Shown here piece after piece: positions 38,500-48,360 of a stretch of 64,000 nucleotides of DNA. Positions within the stretch are counted from its first letter, which is position 1. Each line of letters starts with the position of its first letter. A model generated the notes under the pieces. It was not told the DNA's origin. It saw only the letters and a program-made list of their open reading frames with translations, and searched no databases. The position numbers and the translations under genes were made by a program. Source of the stretch: Nymphaea colorata (taxonomy: Eukaryota; Streptophyta; Magnoliopsida; Nymphaeales; Nymphaeaceae); the NCBI RefSeq assembly GCF_008831285.2, contig NC_045141.1:26649315-26713314 (forward strand). Reading direction: 5' to 3'.

Positions 38500-38940
38500 A
38501 ATAAAATTATAAAATAATATTAAATGATGAAAATATCTATCATTTTTTTATTAATTGTTCATCATGTTAAATCAGATGAACGATAATTATAGTTATCTAA
38601 ATCACACAACTCTCTAACCAATATCATCTATCCAAAGCAACTGAGTATATAAACTAACATGAAATGATAAAATGTCATCACATTTTTTTCTTATTTTTTT
38701 AATCTATCGTACTAGTCCGAATAGATTAAGTGAACGATGATCATAGTTATCTAAGGTCACACAACTCTCTAACCAATGTCATCTATCTAAAGTACATGGA
38801 TGACTGAGAAAAAAATAAATATATATATATATAAAAACTAATATGAAATGATAAAATGTTCATCACATTTGTTTTATTATTTTTCTTTTAATTGTTCATC
38901 GCACTAGACCAAATAGATTAAGTGGCTGGTGACTCTGAAA
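38500..38940. repeat. diverged tandem repeats, about 155-190 bp unit
   Basis: Shared blocks recur: TCACACAACTCTCTAACCAAT at 38602 and 38757 (shown by position; 21 bp matched); AAACTAAYATGAAATGATAA at about 38651 and 38835; and ATAGATTAAGTG at 38722 and 38914. The copies differ in length because of internal AT tracts. No coding potential. Confidence 0.7.
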
Positions 38941-41201
38941 AAATAAAGCCATGATTCAATTTTCCTATATATATATATACCTAAATTTCACATATAAATT
39001 GATAAAACATTCAAAATACATACGACGACCTCTGTATCACAGACAAGAAAAAATACCCTCTCCCTCTCTCTTGGCGACGAAAGAGAGGGGGCTTTTGAGT
39101 CATACTCCAAGTCCTATCCGATGCCCTCGGCTTCCTGTTGCTTCCTCGTGACCCAAAAAGAGAGGCAGGAGAGAGGGAAGCTGCGAAATCAATGCCGATG
39201 AAGCTTTTCGGTGGCTACAACTTGTGATGACAACGAGGAATGCCGTGAGAGGGGGAGAGGGTGCCAGACAACGCAGTGGCTGAGTTGAAGCCCTAGCGCC
39301 TTCTACGTACGGGTGGGGTGGATCGGAAAACCATGCCTTGTTGCGTTCTTTTACAATGCATTTGTTCCCTGTGTTACTTCCAGTCCTCCGGCGTTTGTGC
39401 GCCATGCTTGGAACGGGAACAGTAGTACCGGACGTTCGATACGTGACCCATCCCCATGAACCTTTTTCTTTTTCTTTTATTCAATAGAAGGTGGCGAAGA
39501 GCCACCAAAACCACAACAGCAATAGGGACACACAAAGAGGCATTCGATATGAGATTTATGCCACATGATCTGGTGTTGCTAGGTCAGCCCTGAATGCATC
39601 CGAATGACCGTTGCACCTTAGTTCAGCCATGTTGGTCTCAAGAAATGGAGGCAGATATTGGGCCAATGTACAGGCCACGCATCGCTGAAGATGGCACGCA
39701 CTGAAACCTAAAATGTATGCTCTTCACATTCTTTTAATCAGTTAGTAAGAGGTTTTAAGAACTAGAAATAGACCAACTTCCTGAGAAATTGCACGCTTAA
39801 ATAAGGGATGATCGGGACTTACTCAAGGATGAGGCCCCGTCACTGCCACCTCCTCCTACTGCTTGAATGGCTGGCATTTGGAGGGAGTTCCACAATCAAG
39901 GCACTCACAAAGCTTTGACCAATGTCGTGAGCAAAGCCCAAGGAGGTGTGAGGCGTTGAAATGCCTTCGTAAATTGTAACCTACATCAAGATAGAGCGTA
40001 TGAATGTGACTATAAATTTTGACAGGGCTTTGATAACCTACCTTTAGAGCGTATATATAACTCTAAAAGGTAACAGGATGTGGGGACTTTTGCCCAGGAA
40101 AAAGACCAAATATAGTTCCTATCTCACATATTTTGATTGATAAAATCACAAAACGTAAAATTTGATGCCTGAAATAGACCTTTCTCTAAGTGATTGGTTT
40201 TGTCCATATGCTTTTCAAAAGAAAAGAAGGATGAATGGTTTAATTAGTAGCCAATAGGCAGGAAAGGTGGGTTAGTTCAGCTCATCAGCGCACCAAATGA
40301 AAGAAGATCAAGATCAGGCTCATCGTAGAGCGTTAAACTAGTGGCGGATGGAGAGGGGAGAAACCAAGCCCTCGGGTTCGGGATTCAAGTTGGAAATGCC
40401 CAAGATAAGGCTTGGCCTTAGTTATGCGAGGGTCCTTCTGGTAGGCACCACCTGCCTATAAGCAATGCAACAATGATTCTTACGGGGAGTTGGATCCAGG
40501 ATCAGGATGATCGCTGGCAGCTCGCTTACACGTGCAAGTTGGACGGGAAGTGGTGTTTCTAGGGACGGCACGATCCCTTCGCAGCCTAAGTCAGATGCAC
40601 AAGTCTAGGGAAAGGACCAGCATGTATTTTCGATATTTCTCCATGGCTTACCTGGAGGATATAATGGAAACCACACGCGATTGAATCACATAGTCACGCG
40701 CACATGCTTGATTAGGGTAGCACGCCCTGCAGCTGAGAGGCAGCGTCTTGATCAGGCCCACATTATATCTTTTAGCAAATTCCATCCTAGTGGATTGTAT
40801 TGGTTTTCAGAGAGACAACTGAAACCAATGGAAGTGCTTGCAAATTGTGTCCAGAAATTGTTTGCATAGGGCTAGTACGAGGCAGCATTAATTAGAACCA
40901 GTGGGCGTTTGCTCTCGTTGATAATGCTTAGTCCGGAATCTCTAGATGTTGATTCCAAGAAATGAAGCAGCAACTGCATCTGACTGATCTTGTGTCAGAT
41001 AGCAAATCAGAATCCAAAGTTCATTTGCATAATGTAATATAGATGAGCATGGCACATACATGCCCTATGACCTAAAAAATTGAGCCATCTTTTTAATGAC
41101 ACAACATCTTCCAGGGTATACTCTTTTATACTTTCAGATGAACATGTACGTGCTGGAAGGAAAGTTAATATATGCAGATAAAAATCTATAGACGGAGCAT
41201 G
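38941..41201. other. intergenic DNA downstream of the PPR gene
   Basis: A GC-richer block at 39050-39410 has CT-rich sequence and an open minus-strand frame (39100-39405) that matches nothing I know. It may be a promoter remnant. A short hairpin, GGTGGC/GCCACC, lies near 39490-39506. The rest shows no gene. The PPR 3' UTR should lie in about 41000-41201. Confidence 0.4.
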
Positions 41202-44200
41202 TCACCAATAATCTGAACATGAACATTCCCCATCTTTGAAATGATGGAAACGATACATATCCCTCAACACAATTCTGGAGCCAGTGACTTGACTGACCAA
41301 CTTGAAGACAGTATGACAGTCACCACAGACGCGAAGGTTCTTGAAAATTCTCAGAGTAGATCCTGCAGGTGAGTTCAATAACCCGAAAGCAAGCGCTAAC
41401 TTCTCACTATGATGCCAAAGATTTTGTTCCTTCTGTTCTTCGTCCATGTCATGCAACACAAAGCTTGTGTTGGCAATGTAACCAACTCCCTTAACCAAAT
41501 CCAAAAGTGTTCCAAGCTTTGCATAGATCTGCTCGGCCTGAGGATGTGTCCAATCCCCGGTGCCAAAGGAACTCACTTTGTTCTTCACCTTGATCCAACT
41601 GCAACTGGGTGTCTTCTTTATATTATTGAATTTCATATGGTTCCTCACATTCTCAACATGCTGCCACCTACCCTTTGCCGCATACATATTAGAGAGAAGA
41701 ACGTGTGCAGAGTCATCCAGAGGATCTAATTCCAGAAGCCGCTTTGCTGCACGTGTTCCAATCTCCAAATTCCCATGAATTCGGCATGACGCAAGCAGGC
41801 TTCGCCAGATTTGGATGTCAGGGGGGACAAGCATTTCACTAATAAACCGCTCTGCATCATATAGCCTTCCTGCACGTCCAAGCAGATCAACCATGCAGAC
41901 ATAATGCTCCATTACTGGTGCAATCCCCATCTCTTCTGTCATTAAGGAGAAGTACTGGAGCCCCTCATCAACCAGTCCAACATGGTTGCAGGCAGAAAGA
42001 AGGGAAACAAAAGTGACGTAATCTGGTTTAACACCTATTTGCAGCATTTCATGGAAGGCTTTCCTAGCTTTCCCAGCATATCCATGCCTCGCATAGCTTG
42101 ATATCAATGTATTCCATATCAAAGGGCATCGATTATTTGTTTTGTCAAAAGCTTTAACTGCATCATCAATTTCACCACATTTACCATACATGTCAACAAC
42201 TGCCGCAACAACATGCTGGTCTGATTCAAATCCAAGCTTTATGATAATGCCATGAATTTGTTGGCCTACCTCCATGAGGGCAAGGCTGGCACTGCCTGCT
42301 AGTCCACCTGAAAAACTAAAACGATCCAACTTGAGACCAGCATGATGCATCTGCATGAACAATGTTAAAGCATCCTCACCATGTCCATGGCGAGCATTTG
42401 CAGCAATAACTGCATTCCATGAGACAATGTCATTAGTAGCTGATTCATTGAAAAGAATGTTACTTACTTCAAGCCCACCGCACCTTGCATACATAGTAAT
42501 CAGTGCATTTTTCACAAACTCATCTATCTCAAATCCAGAGAATAGCACAAGGGCATGGATTGCCAACCCCCACATAAGTAAATGTTCTTTTCGAAGGCAA
42601 GCAGAAAGCACATTCACTAAGGTGATGTAGTTACTTTGACCACCATTCTTCCTCATGATATTGAAGATTTTGATAGCTTCCTCTGTTTCTTCATTCTCTG
42701 CATGCCCACCAATCATGGCATTCCACGAAATAGTGTTAGGTTCCTCCATTGCCAGTAACACATTACTTGCTTCTTTGGTCGCACCACACTTTCCATACAT
42801 AGTGACTAATGCATTGCCCAAAACGATGTTATCCTGAAGACCAGCACATATCAGAAGAGAGTGGATAATTTTCCCCCCAGCCAGATAGTCAGGATTCGAA
42901 CATGCTGACAACACATTCATGAAAGTAACATAGTTCATTCTTCTCTGAGCACTCAGCATCTCTGAGAAGAATGCTAATGCATCATCAAATTGATGGTTCT
43001 GAACATAGCATGTAATCATGCAGTTCCATGAAATTAAATCTCTTTCTAGCATTAACACAAAAATCAACTTAGACTCTGAAGGACTACCTGAACCAGAATA
43101 CATAGTAAGAAGAGCATTGCCAACTGAAACTCTGAAATCAAGTCCCACCTTGATAGCATGCCCATGAGTTCCCATTCCCCATTTCAAGTTGGCCAAGCCG
43201 GTAGAGCATGCTGTTAAGACACTAGATATCGTAGTTGAATTGGGTATTGCATTGGTCAGCCGCATCTCAGTAAAAGACAAAAAACATTCATTGCACATAC
43301 CACTTTGTGCATAGGCAGATAACAAAGAATTCCATGTGATAACATCACGCTCTGGCATATGATCAAAAACCAAGCGTGCATCCTCTATGCTACCAAGGTT
43401 TCCATACATTGCAATCATGGCATTGCAAACAGAAACATCAGATCCAAATCCTGCAGTTAGAGCATGACCGATAACTTGTTCGCCTAAAAACATGTTCCCA
43501 AGTGTTCCACAAGAACTGATCACTGTTGCAAAAGCACCCTGGTTGGCACCAACGCCTTGCAATCTCATCTTTTGATAAAGCTCAATCTCTTGATCAGGCA
43601 CATTGTGCCTTGCACACGCCACCATCATCGCAGTCCATGATACTACATTCCGATGACACATCTCATCAAAAACCTGCCTTGCAACCAAAACTGAAGTGCA
43701 GCAAGTGGCATAGAGATACAAAAGTGCAGTTGAAACAAAAACATCGTCTAGTAACCCGCTTTTGACCACGAGAGAATGTAACTGCAAACCATGATCACCA
43801 AGCGACAGCTTAGAGCAAGCTGTGAGTATGCTTGCCAGAACAAACCCATTCATTCTCAACCCATTTGCTTGCATCAAGCAGAAAATTTCTATGGCTTCCC
43901 AAACACGGTCACATCTCACATATCCCGAGATTAGAGTGTTCCAAGTAGCCTCATTTCGTTGAGGCATCAAGTTGAACACTTTCTGTGCATAACTCAAATT
44001 CCCACACTTGCAATATAAATCTATCAATGTATTGGATTGGAACATAGGTAAATTGAAGAAACGTCTGATAGCCAGAGCATGAATGGTTTTCCCAACAACT
44101 ATTGATGTTATCCCGGTGAACCCTTGATGGAGGAACGAGGCCATGTCGAAACCTTCCATGGGTTGAAAAGGTGGTTGCCTGGCACTGGTCTCCCCATGAT

Positions 44201-44264
44201 AGTAGGAGTTGGTGGATTGGCATCTGCATTGAGATATAAAAGAATGGAAGGATGGTAGCCTCAA
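41202..44264 (-). CDS. DYW-class pentatricopeptide repeat protein (At1g16480-like)
   Basis: An intronless 1020-residue PLS-class PPR protein. A short basic, Ser-rich N-terminus (MRLPSFHSFISQCRCQS) suggests organelle import. Tandem P, L and S repeats follow, with recurrent motifs such as NTLIDLYCKCG, VVSWTAMMVACARH and NALVTMYGKCG. The E/E+ region follows (SLLASCRIHGNLEIGTRAAK, then SWIKVKNKVSSFGTGDWTHP). The C-terminal DYW domain has the deaminase zinc signature HHSEKLA (from residue 951) with CGDCH (980-984) and ends in CSDYW. DYW PPR proteins carry out C-to-U editing at specific mitochondrial or plastid RNA sites. The C-terminal third closely resembles my recollection of Arabidopsis At1g16480, which is shorter (about 930 residues), so extra N-terminal repeats or a different start are likely. 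The editing target is not predicted. All catalytic residues appear intact. Confidence 0.93.
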   Translation of the reverse strand: MRLPSFHSFISQCRCQSTNSYYHGETSARQPPFQPMEGFDMASFLHQGFTGITSIVVGKTIHALAIRRFFNLPMFQSNTLIDLYCKCGNLSYAQKVFNLMPQRNEATWNTLISGYVRCDRVWEAIEIFCLMQANGLRMNGFVLASILTACSKLSLGDHGLQLHSLVVKSGLLDDVFVSTALLYLYATCCTSVLVARQVFDEMCHRNVVSWTAMMVACARHNVPDQEIELYQKMRLQGVGANQGAFATVISSCGTLGNMFLGEQVIGHALTAGFGSDVSVCNAMIAMYGNLGSIEDARLVFDHMPERDVITWNSLLSAYAQSGMCNECFLSFTEMRLTNAIPNSTTISSVLTACSTGLANLKWGMGTHGHAIKVGLDFRVSVGNALLTMYSGSGSPSESKLIFVLMLERDLISWNCMITCYVQNHQFDDALAFFSEMLSAQRRMNYVTFMNVLSACSNPDYLAGGKIIHSLLICAGLQDNIVLGNALVTMYGKCGATKEASNVLLAMEEPNTISWNAMIGGHAENEETEEAIKIFNIMRKNGGQSNYITLVNVLSACLRKEHLLMWGLAIHALVLFSGFEIDEFVKNALITMYARCGGLEVSNILFNESATNDIVSWNAVIAANARHGHGEDALTLFMQMHHAGLKLDRFSFSGGLAGSASLALMEVGQQIHGIIIKLGFESDQHVVAAVVDMYGKCGEIDDAVKAFDKTNNRCPLIWNTLISSYARHGYAGKARKAFHEMLQIGVKPDYVTFVSLLSACNHVGLVDEGLQYFSLMTEEMGIAPVMEHYVCMVDLLGRAGRLYDAERFISEMLVPPDIQIWRSLLASCRIHGNLEIGTRAAKRLLELDPLDDSAHVLLSNMYAAKGRWQHVENVRNHMKFNNIKKTPSCSWIKVKNKVSSFGTGDWTHPQAEQIYAKLGTLLDLVKGVGYIANTSFVLHDMDEEQKEQNLWHHSEKLALAFGLLNSPAGSTLRIFKNLRVCGDCHTVFKLVSQVTGSRIVLRDMYRFHHFKDGECSCSDYW

Positions 44265-44757
44265 GCGTATAGGATCTCTGCAACAAGCCAGTTCTCTCTG
44301 TCTTCTTTCTTTGACTCTCTCTCTCTGTCTTCTTTCTTTGTCTCTATCTCTGCAAATGGATGGATGAAGGCAAAAGCAATCAGTTCCGGCATAGCCATCG
44401 GACTAGTCAATGGTAGCACTATACTTTGTAAGTAACATAGTATTTCCTCTCCATCTGAAACATGTAAAAAAAAAAAAAAAGAGCCAAAAGCACTCTTTTT
44501 GCCTTTTCTCTCTCTTGTTCCACCCCTCACATGAGCAAAGTTCTATGAGCAAAAAACTACAAGAGATATAATTTAAATTTTAAAAACACTCAAGTCATAT
44601 ACATTATACAGCATTAATGCTTTTAGTCAATTCAAATAGCTAAAGCACCATTAAAGGCAGCTATGCTTACAAATACTTGGTTACCTTCTTATGGTTACAA
44701 TGTGTATTATTAGTATTCTAGTATGGAAGAATATTTCTTGATGTCCGTTATTTTTGG
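44265..44757 (-). promoter_or_regulatory. PPR 5' flank
   Basis: On the minus strand this holds a GA-rich leader-like region (repeats near 44309-44346), an A14 run at 44467 and no clear TATA box. If the splice donor near 45879 belongs to this gene, a leader intron could span the region instead. Confidence 0.3.
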
Positions 44758-45400
44758 ATGAACTGGTTATCCAGCTCTGGTGACGTTGTATTGGTGCTGG
44801 AGTTGCAACATTTTCGTAAACAAATGGTGCATCAGCCAATATGGCAGATGTATAAATTAAATTCATTTCACTGGCATGGTATGTTTTACATATTTCTTTT
44901 GGAATCATTTGTCAACTTAAAGCTAGTCCAATCAATGATTAACGAGCACAGAAAATTGTACGAAAAAGGTTTGTCTGTAAACAACCTGAAGTGCCAACGA
45001 GGCCAAATGATACATTTTAAGCTCCTGCTTATGGGGTTGACATGCAGTATTGTCTTGCCTGTCATAGTTGATTGTCTCATAAACTGTTTCTTTCCTTCGG
45101 TATCTCTTCTTTTGTCTGTCTTATGGTTTATGACGAGTTAAACAAGAGGTTTGTTAGTTTTTTAATATTTTGCTCTTTATGCTGATTCATTCTTTCAGAA
45201 TTATATTGGAAGACTGAATCACATGAATACCCCCAGAATTTGTTATGGAGTTTGAGAAAGAGGACACAGGTTTCAAATGCATATCTGTTAATGGCGTTCC
45301 TTACTTTCCTTTCTTTCAGTTTGTAATCACATAGAGAAAGAGCCCAATGAGGAAGGCCCTCAGGAACTATCTAAAAGAAGGAAGTATGTGATCGAGTGAC
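44758..45400 (+). pseudogene. exon remnants of an unidentified gene (3' part only)
   Basis: Several plus-strand segments look like spliced exons. The segment at about 44767-44879 reads LVLELQHFRKQMVHQP, then WQMYKLNSFHWH, and ends at a GTATGT donor. A second at about 44925-45000 reads SMINEHRKLYEKGLSVNN. A third, after TTCTTTCAG at 45200, reads LYWKTESHEYPQNLLW, then KRTQ. A fourth, after TTTCTTTCAG near 45320, reads NHIEKEPNEEGPQELSK, then RRKYVIE and a stop at about 45398-45400. Acceptors and donors are plausible, but no start exon fits between here and the oppositely oriented PPR gene. I therefore call it a 5'-truncated gene copy. The family is not recognised. Part of the signal could be chance. 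Confidence 0.35.
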
Positions 45401-45649
45401 TAGACAAAATAAGGGTAGGCCTGGACGCTTCAGTGACACCTACACTAGCTGTAGAAGTAAATAGAGAAGGGTCAGCCGTTGCAAGTTGTAAGTACTAGCA
45501 ATGGGTTCTATCAGGTCACATAAACGAAACAACTGTAAAATGATATTATGACAAGCACTTGTTTTACGGTATATTCTGACAAACACTTGGTGTGCAACAA
45601 CACGATCAAAGAAGAAAGCACAAACGGTCTTTCAGCAGCCGCTCTTCCA

Positions 45650-46000
45650 CGGAATCACGGGAAAAAAAAAATGCATACGAAGTCTCTATGGCAGAAGATG
45701 GAAGAGAAGAGGAGAGCAGAAGGCATAAGTCGACGTGGAGCCGATAGCAACCCCAGTTGGCAAAGAAAATGGATGAACAAAGAAGAAGAAAAGAAATGAA
45801 GAAGACGAGGAGGAGGAGGAACGGCGGAAGAGGGAGAATCTCCGCCGAAGGCGAACCGTGAAAAGAGAGAGAAGGAGATGGTTACCTGCGGGAGCAGAGC
45901 AGCACTGGCTTCTGAGCGAGCGGGACTGCGCGTTTTGGTGAGCATCTCCCGCTTCCAAGAACGTCCCAACGGCGCTTTACGGATGCCAAACGCCCTCCCC
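45650..46000 (-). promoter_or_regulatory. leader-like CT-rich region with splice donor
   Basis: Read on the minus strand, the sequence is CT-rich and GC-richer than its surroundings. It contains an ATG (near 45940) followed by an open stretch to CCGCAG|GTAACC near 45879, a normal donor context. This could be the first exon, coding or leader, of a minus-strand transcript, most simply an upstream start for the PPR gene. The linkage is not proven. Confidence 0.3.
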
Positions 46001-46456
46001 GGAACACTGGATCGGGCAGGTTCGACCCAGAGTCGGCTTGGATCGGACCATTTGGATCGGCCGATACGAAACTTGAACGCCTTCCTATTTTCTAATTTTT
46101 GTTAGTTTAAAAACATTGTAATTGTTTCCCCAGAAAGGAAAAATTGGAACCGATGTGTGCATACATGCGAGCTGATCCACCCAGGTGTGCGCATCCTGTG
46201 GATAATTGCCCATATAAATCTTAACATATTTTCATCTTGATATTTGAAGAAAATTTTATTCATTAACATATTAGTATATCTTTAAATTTTAAAAATTTTT
46301 ATAACATGCACCTCTTAACCAGAATTTCTAGCTCCCCTTGCAGCTGATACGGCTGATTTGCCATACCGTTGGGCATAACAATGCAGGCGTAAACCGAGTC
46401 AAAAACACGAACCTACATTTGAAGGTGAATGCTGAAATGTCATCGCAGTGAGAATA

Positions 46457-46750
46457 TGTAGACGCTATTATTCAAGCGTGCGAAAAGATAATTACAAGAA
46501 TCATTTTTGCTACCGATTTAATTTTCAGTTCATAAGACGTAAGCTCACGTCACCTCCAATCGTGGATTGGAAAACTTGTTTCGTGTTTGTAGACGCTCAA
46601 GTCACCTTCAATCGTGAATTGGAAAACTTGTTTCGTGTTTGTAAACACTATTACTCAAGCGTACGAAAATATATTTACAAGAATCATTTTTTAGTTCCTA
46701 AGACGTAAATCGCTTTGAATAGTGGGTTGGAAAACTGGTGCCGCGTTTTT
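46457..46750. repeat. nested tandem duplications beside tRNA-Asn
   Basis: A unit of about 183 bp is repeated: TGTAGACGCTATTATTCAAG at 46457 and TGTAAACACTATTACTCAAG at 46640, each followed by TTACAAGAATCATTTTT. Inside the first copy a 52-bp segment is itself duplicated (about 46541-46592 and 46593-46644; GGAAAACTTGTTTCGTGTTT in both). The second large copy is truncated at about 46750. Confidence 0.8.
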
Positions 46751-46800
46751 GGCACTTGGGGTTGGGGGGAAAGCTCGGGAGGCCCAAGTGTGGAAAAAGA

Positions 46801-46805
46801 AAAAG
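46801..46805 (-). terminator. Pol III terminator for tRNA-Asn (reading the minus strand)
   Basis: A T-run on the minus strand (A-run on plus at about 46795-46804) lies about 15 nt beyond the tRNA 3' end. This is the usual RNA polymerase III stop signal. Confidence 0.55.
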
Positions 46806-46818
46806 GGATGTGTTTTAC

Positions 46819-46842
46819 CGCTAGAAGGAGGGCTTGAACCTC

Positions 46843-46875
<33 letters not shown>

Positions 46876-46892
46876 AACTGAGCTATTCCAGC
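46819..46892 (-). tRNA. tRNA-Asn (anticodon GTT)
   Basis: A complete 74-nt cloverleaf reads on the minus strand. The acceptor stem GCTGGAA pairs with TTCTAGC, the D arm is TAGCTCAGTTGGTTAGAGC (A box), the anticodon loop CTGTTAACC carries GTT, and the T arm is GGAGGTTCAAGCCCTCC (B box). The discriminator base is G, and CCA is not encoded, as expected for a nuclear gene. No intron. A pol III T-run follows. Confidence 0.95.
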
Positions 46893-48360
46893 TTGTTGCT
46901 AGTTATTGGAAGAAGTCCTATATTACGGTTTTCATTTCTAGAACCCTCGTCACTTCAGCCACCATGACTTGCAAATCGTGATTCTGGTCACTCGTTTACT
47001 GGACAAGGCCCTCATGAGTAAGAGTGGCCGAGGAGAGGACCGGTCCTACAACACTATAATGTAATATATATTTGTATTTATTATATTTTATACATCCTAT
47101 TATAAATATTATATTTATATATTAAATATGAATGTTTTACTTATTTTTTTTATTAAAGTCAGGTAGAAACAGAACGGGGCTGGCACAAGCCCAACCTTCG
47201 AATCGAGCCAGGCCACCTCGATGTGGGTAGTTTCCACCCAAATGAAATGGAAACAAGGCTGCTTTTACACCAAAAATAAGAAATGTCTTGGACCAAAACA
47301 GAAACAGACCCCACAGAATAATAGAAGACGACCTTGCAGGGCGATGGGCTCAATCAATGTTGTCAGACCCTTCTTCGCGAGGACAAAACTAATTGCTTGG
47401 AGTTGGCAGCCCATATCATTATCATACATTAGCAATTCTGTGGCCGGGGCGGTAGAACCAACTCCACACTGATTGATGTACTTAGAATGGAACAAATGAA
47501 TATGATGATTGGTCAGATAATGCTAGAATGAAGCCGAGACCAGTTGGCCCCAGTCTTGTCCTGTAACAGGCCTTCCTCTCCACTATTATAAACAAAGGGT
47601 TTACCCACAGCAGGTTCTGCAACCAGGCCCATATACAGACAAATGGGTGCCGAACCAGGCTGGTTACGGCCAAATGGTTGCTCAGTTTCTGTCAGGAAAA
47701 CATCTCATGGAGCCCAAACCAGGTCAATCCAAACCTCATAATTAGGTGAGATTCAATTGACCTGGTCTAGCCAGAGAGAGGGAGGTGGAGAGCGAGAGAA
47801 TTTTTGGATTCATTTGTATAGTGAATCCAAATTCTAAACAAAGATGGTATGGTGGGGAAATACTGTCCGAAGCATGAAAATCCGATACCGTAAGAGAAGT
47901 AGCAGGTACAGTGGTTATTTACAGTATTTGGCTCAGTAGCTTTGGTTAGAAAGGTGGCAGCCGTGATCTGGCCTTAAGAACCAGAGATAGCTCCCCGGTA
48001 AATTGTTAAGTACAGTTAGAGGGACAGAAATCATTCGCATCAGCACAGAGTCCTAGCTATGGAAAAGCACTCAACACGGCCTTAAAACTCTGCATGAGAT
48101 GTCCCTGTGGAGATTGTAGACTTTCACATCAATGGAGGAGGAACGTGAACTTTTTAGAAGAAATGATTATAGCGTCCTATATTTACCATTTATCAATCAA
48201 TATTCATGCTTGCTCCTGCTAATGTTCCCGTTCAGTGCAAGTGCTATTTTCTTCATAAATGACTACAACAGCCTCTGTATCCAACCAATACCCATGCTAT
48301 CTGCAACATCTGGTGGCTACCAAGAAAACTGCTTTCACATTGATTAAATACTAAACCAGA
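46893..48360. other. intergenic, no gene seen
   Basis: The sequence includes several copies of the short words ACCAGG and CCAGGT around 47540-47770 and a GA-rich patch near 47774-47797. Open frames of 60-80 codons occur, but none has recognisable domains. The kinase 3' UTR should lie just above 48000. Confidence 0.45.

Noticed and set aside
39100-39405. 101-codon minus-strand frame in a GC-richer block
   Set aside because: No recognised domain, start context or splice partner; composition alone is not enough.
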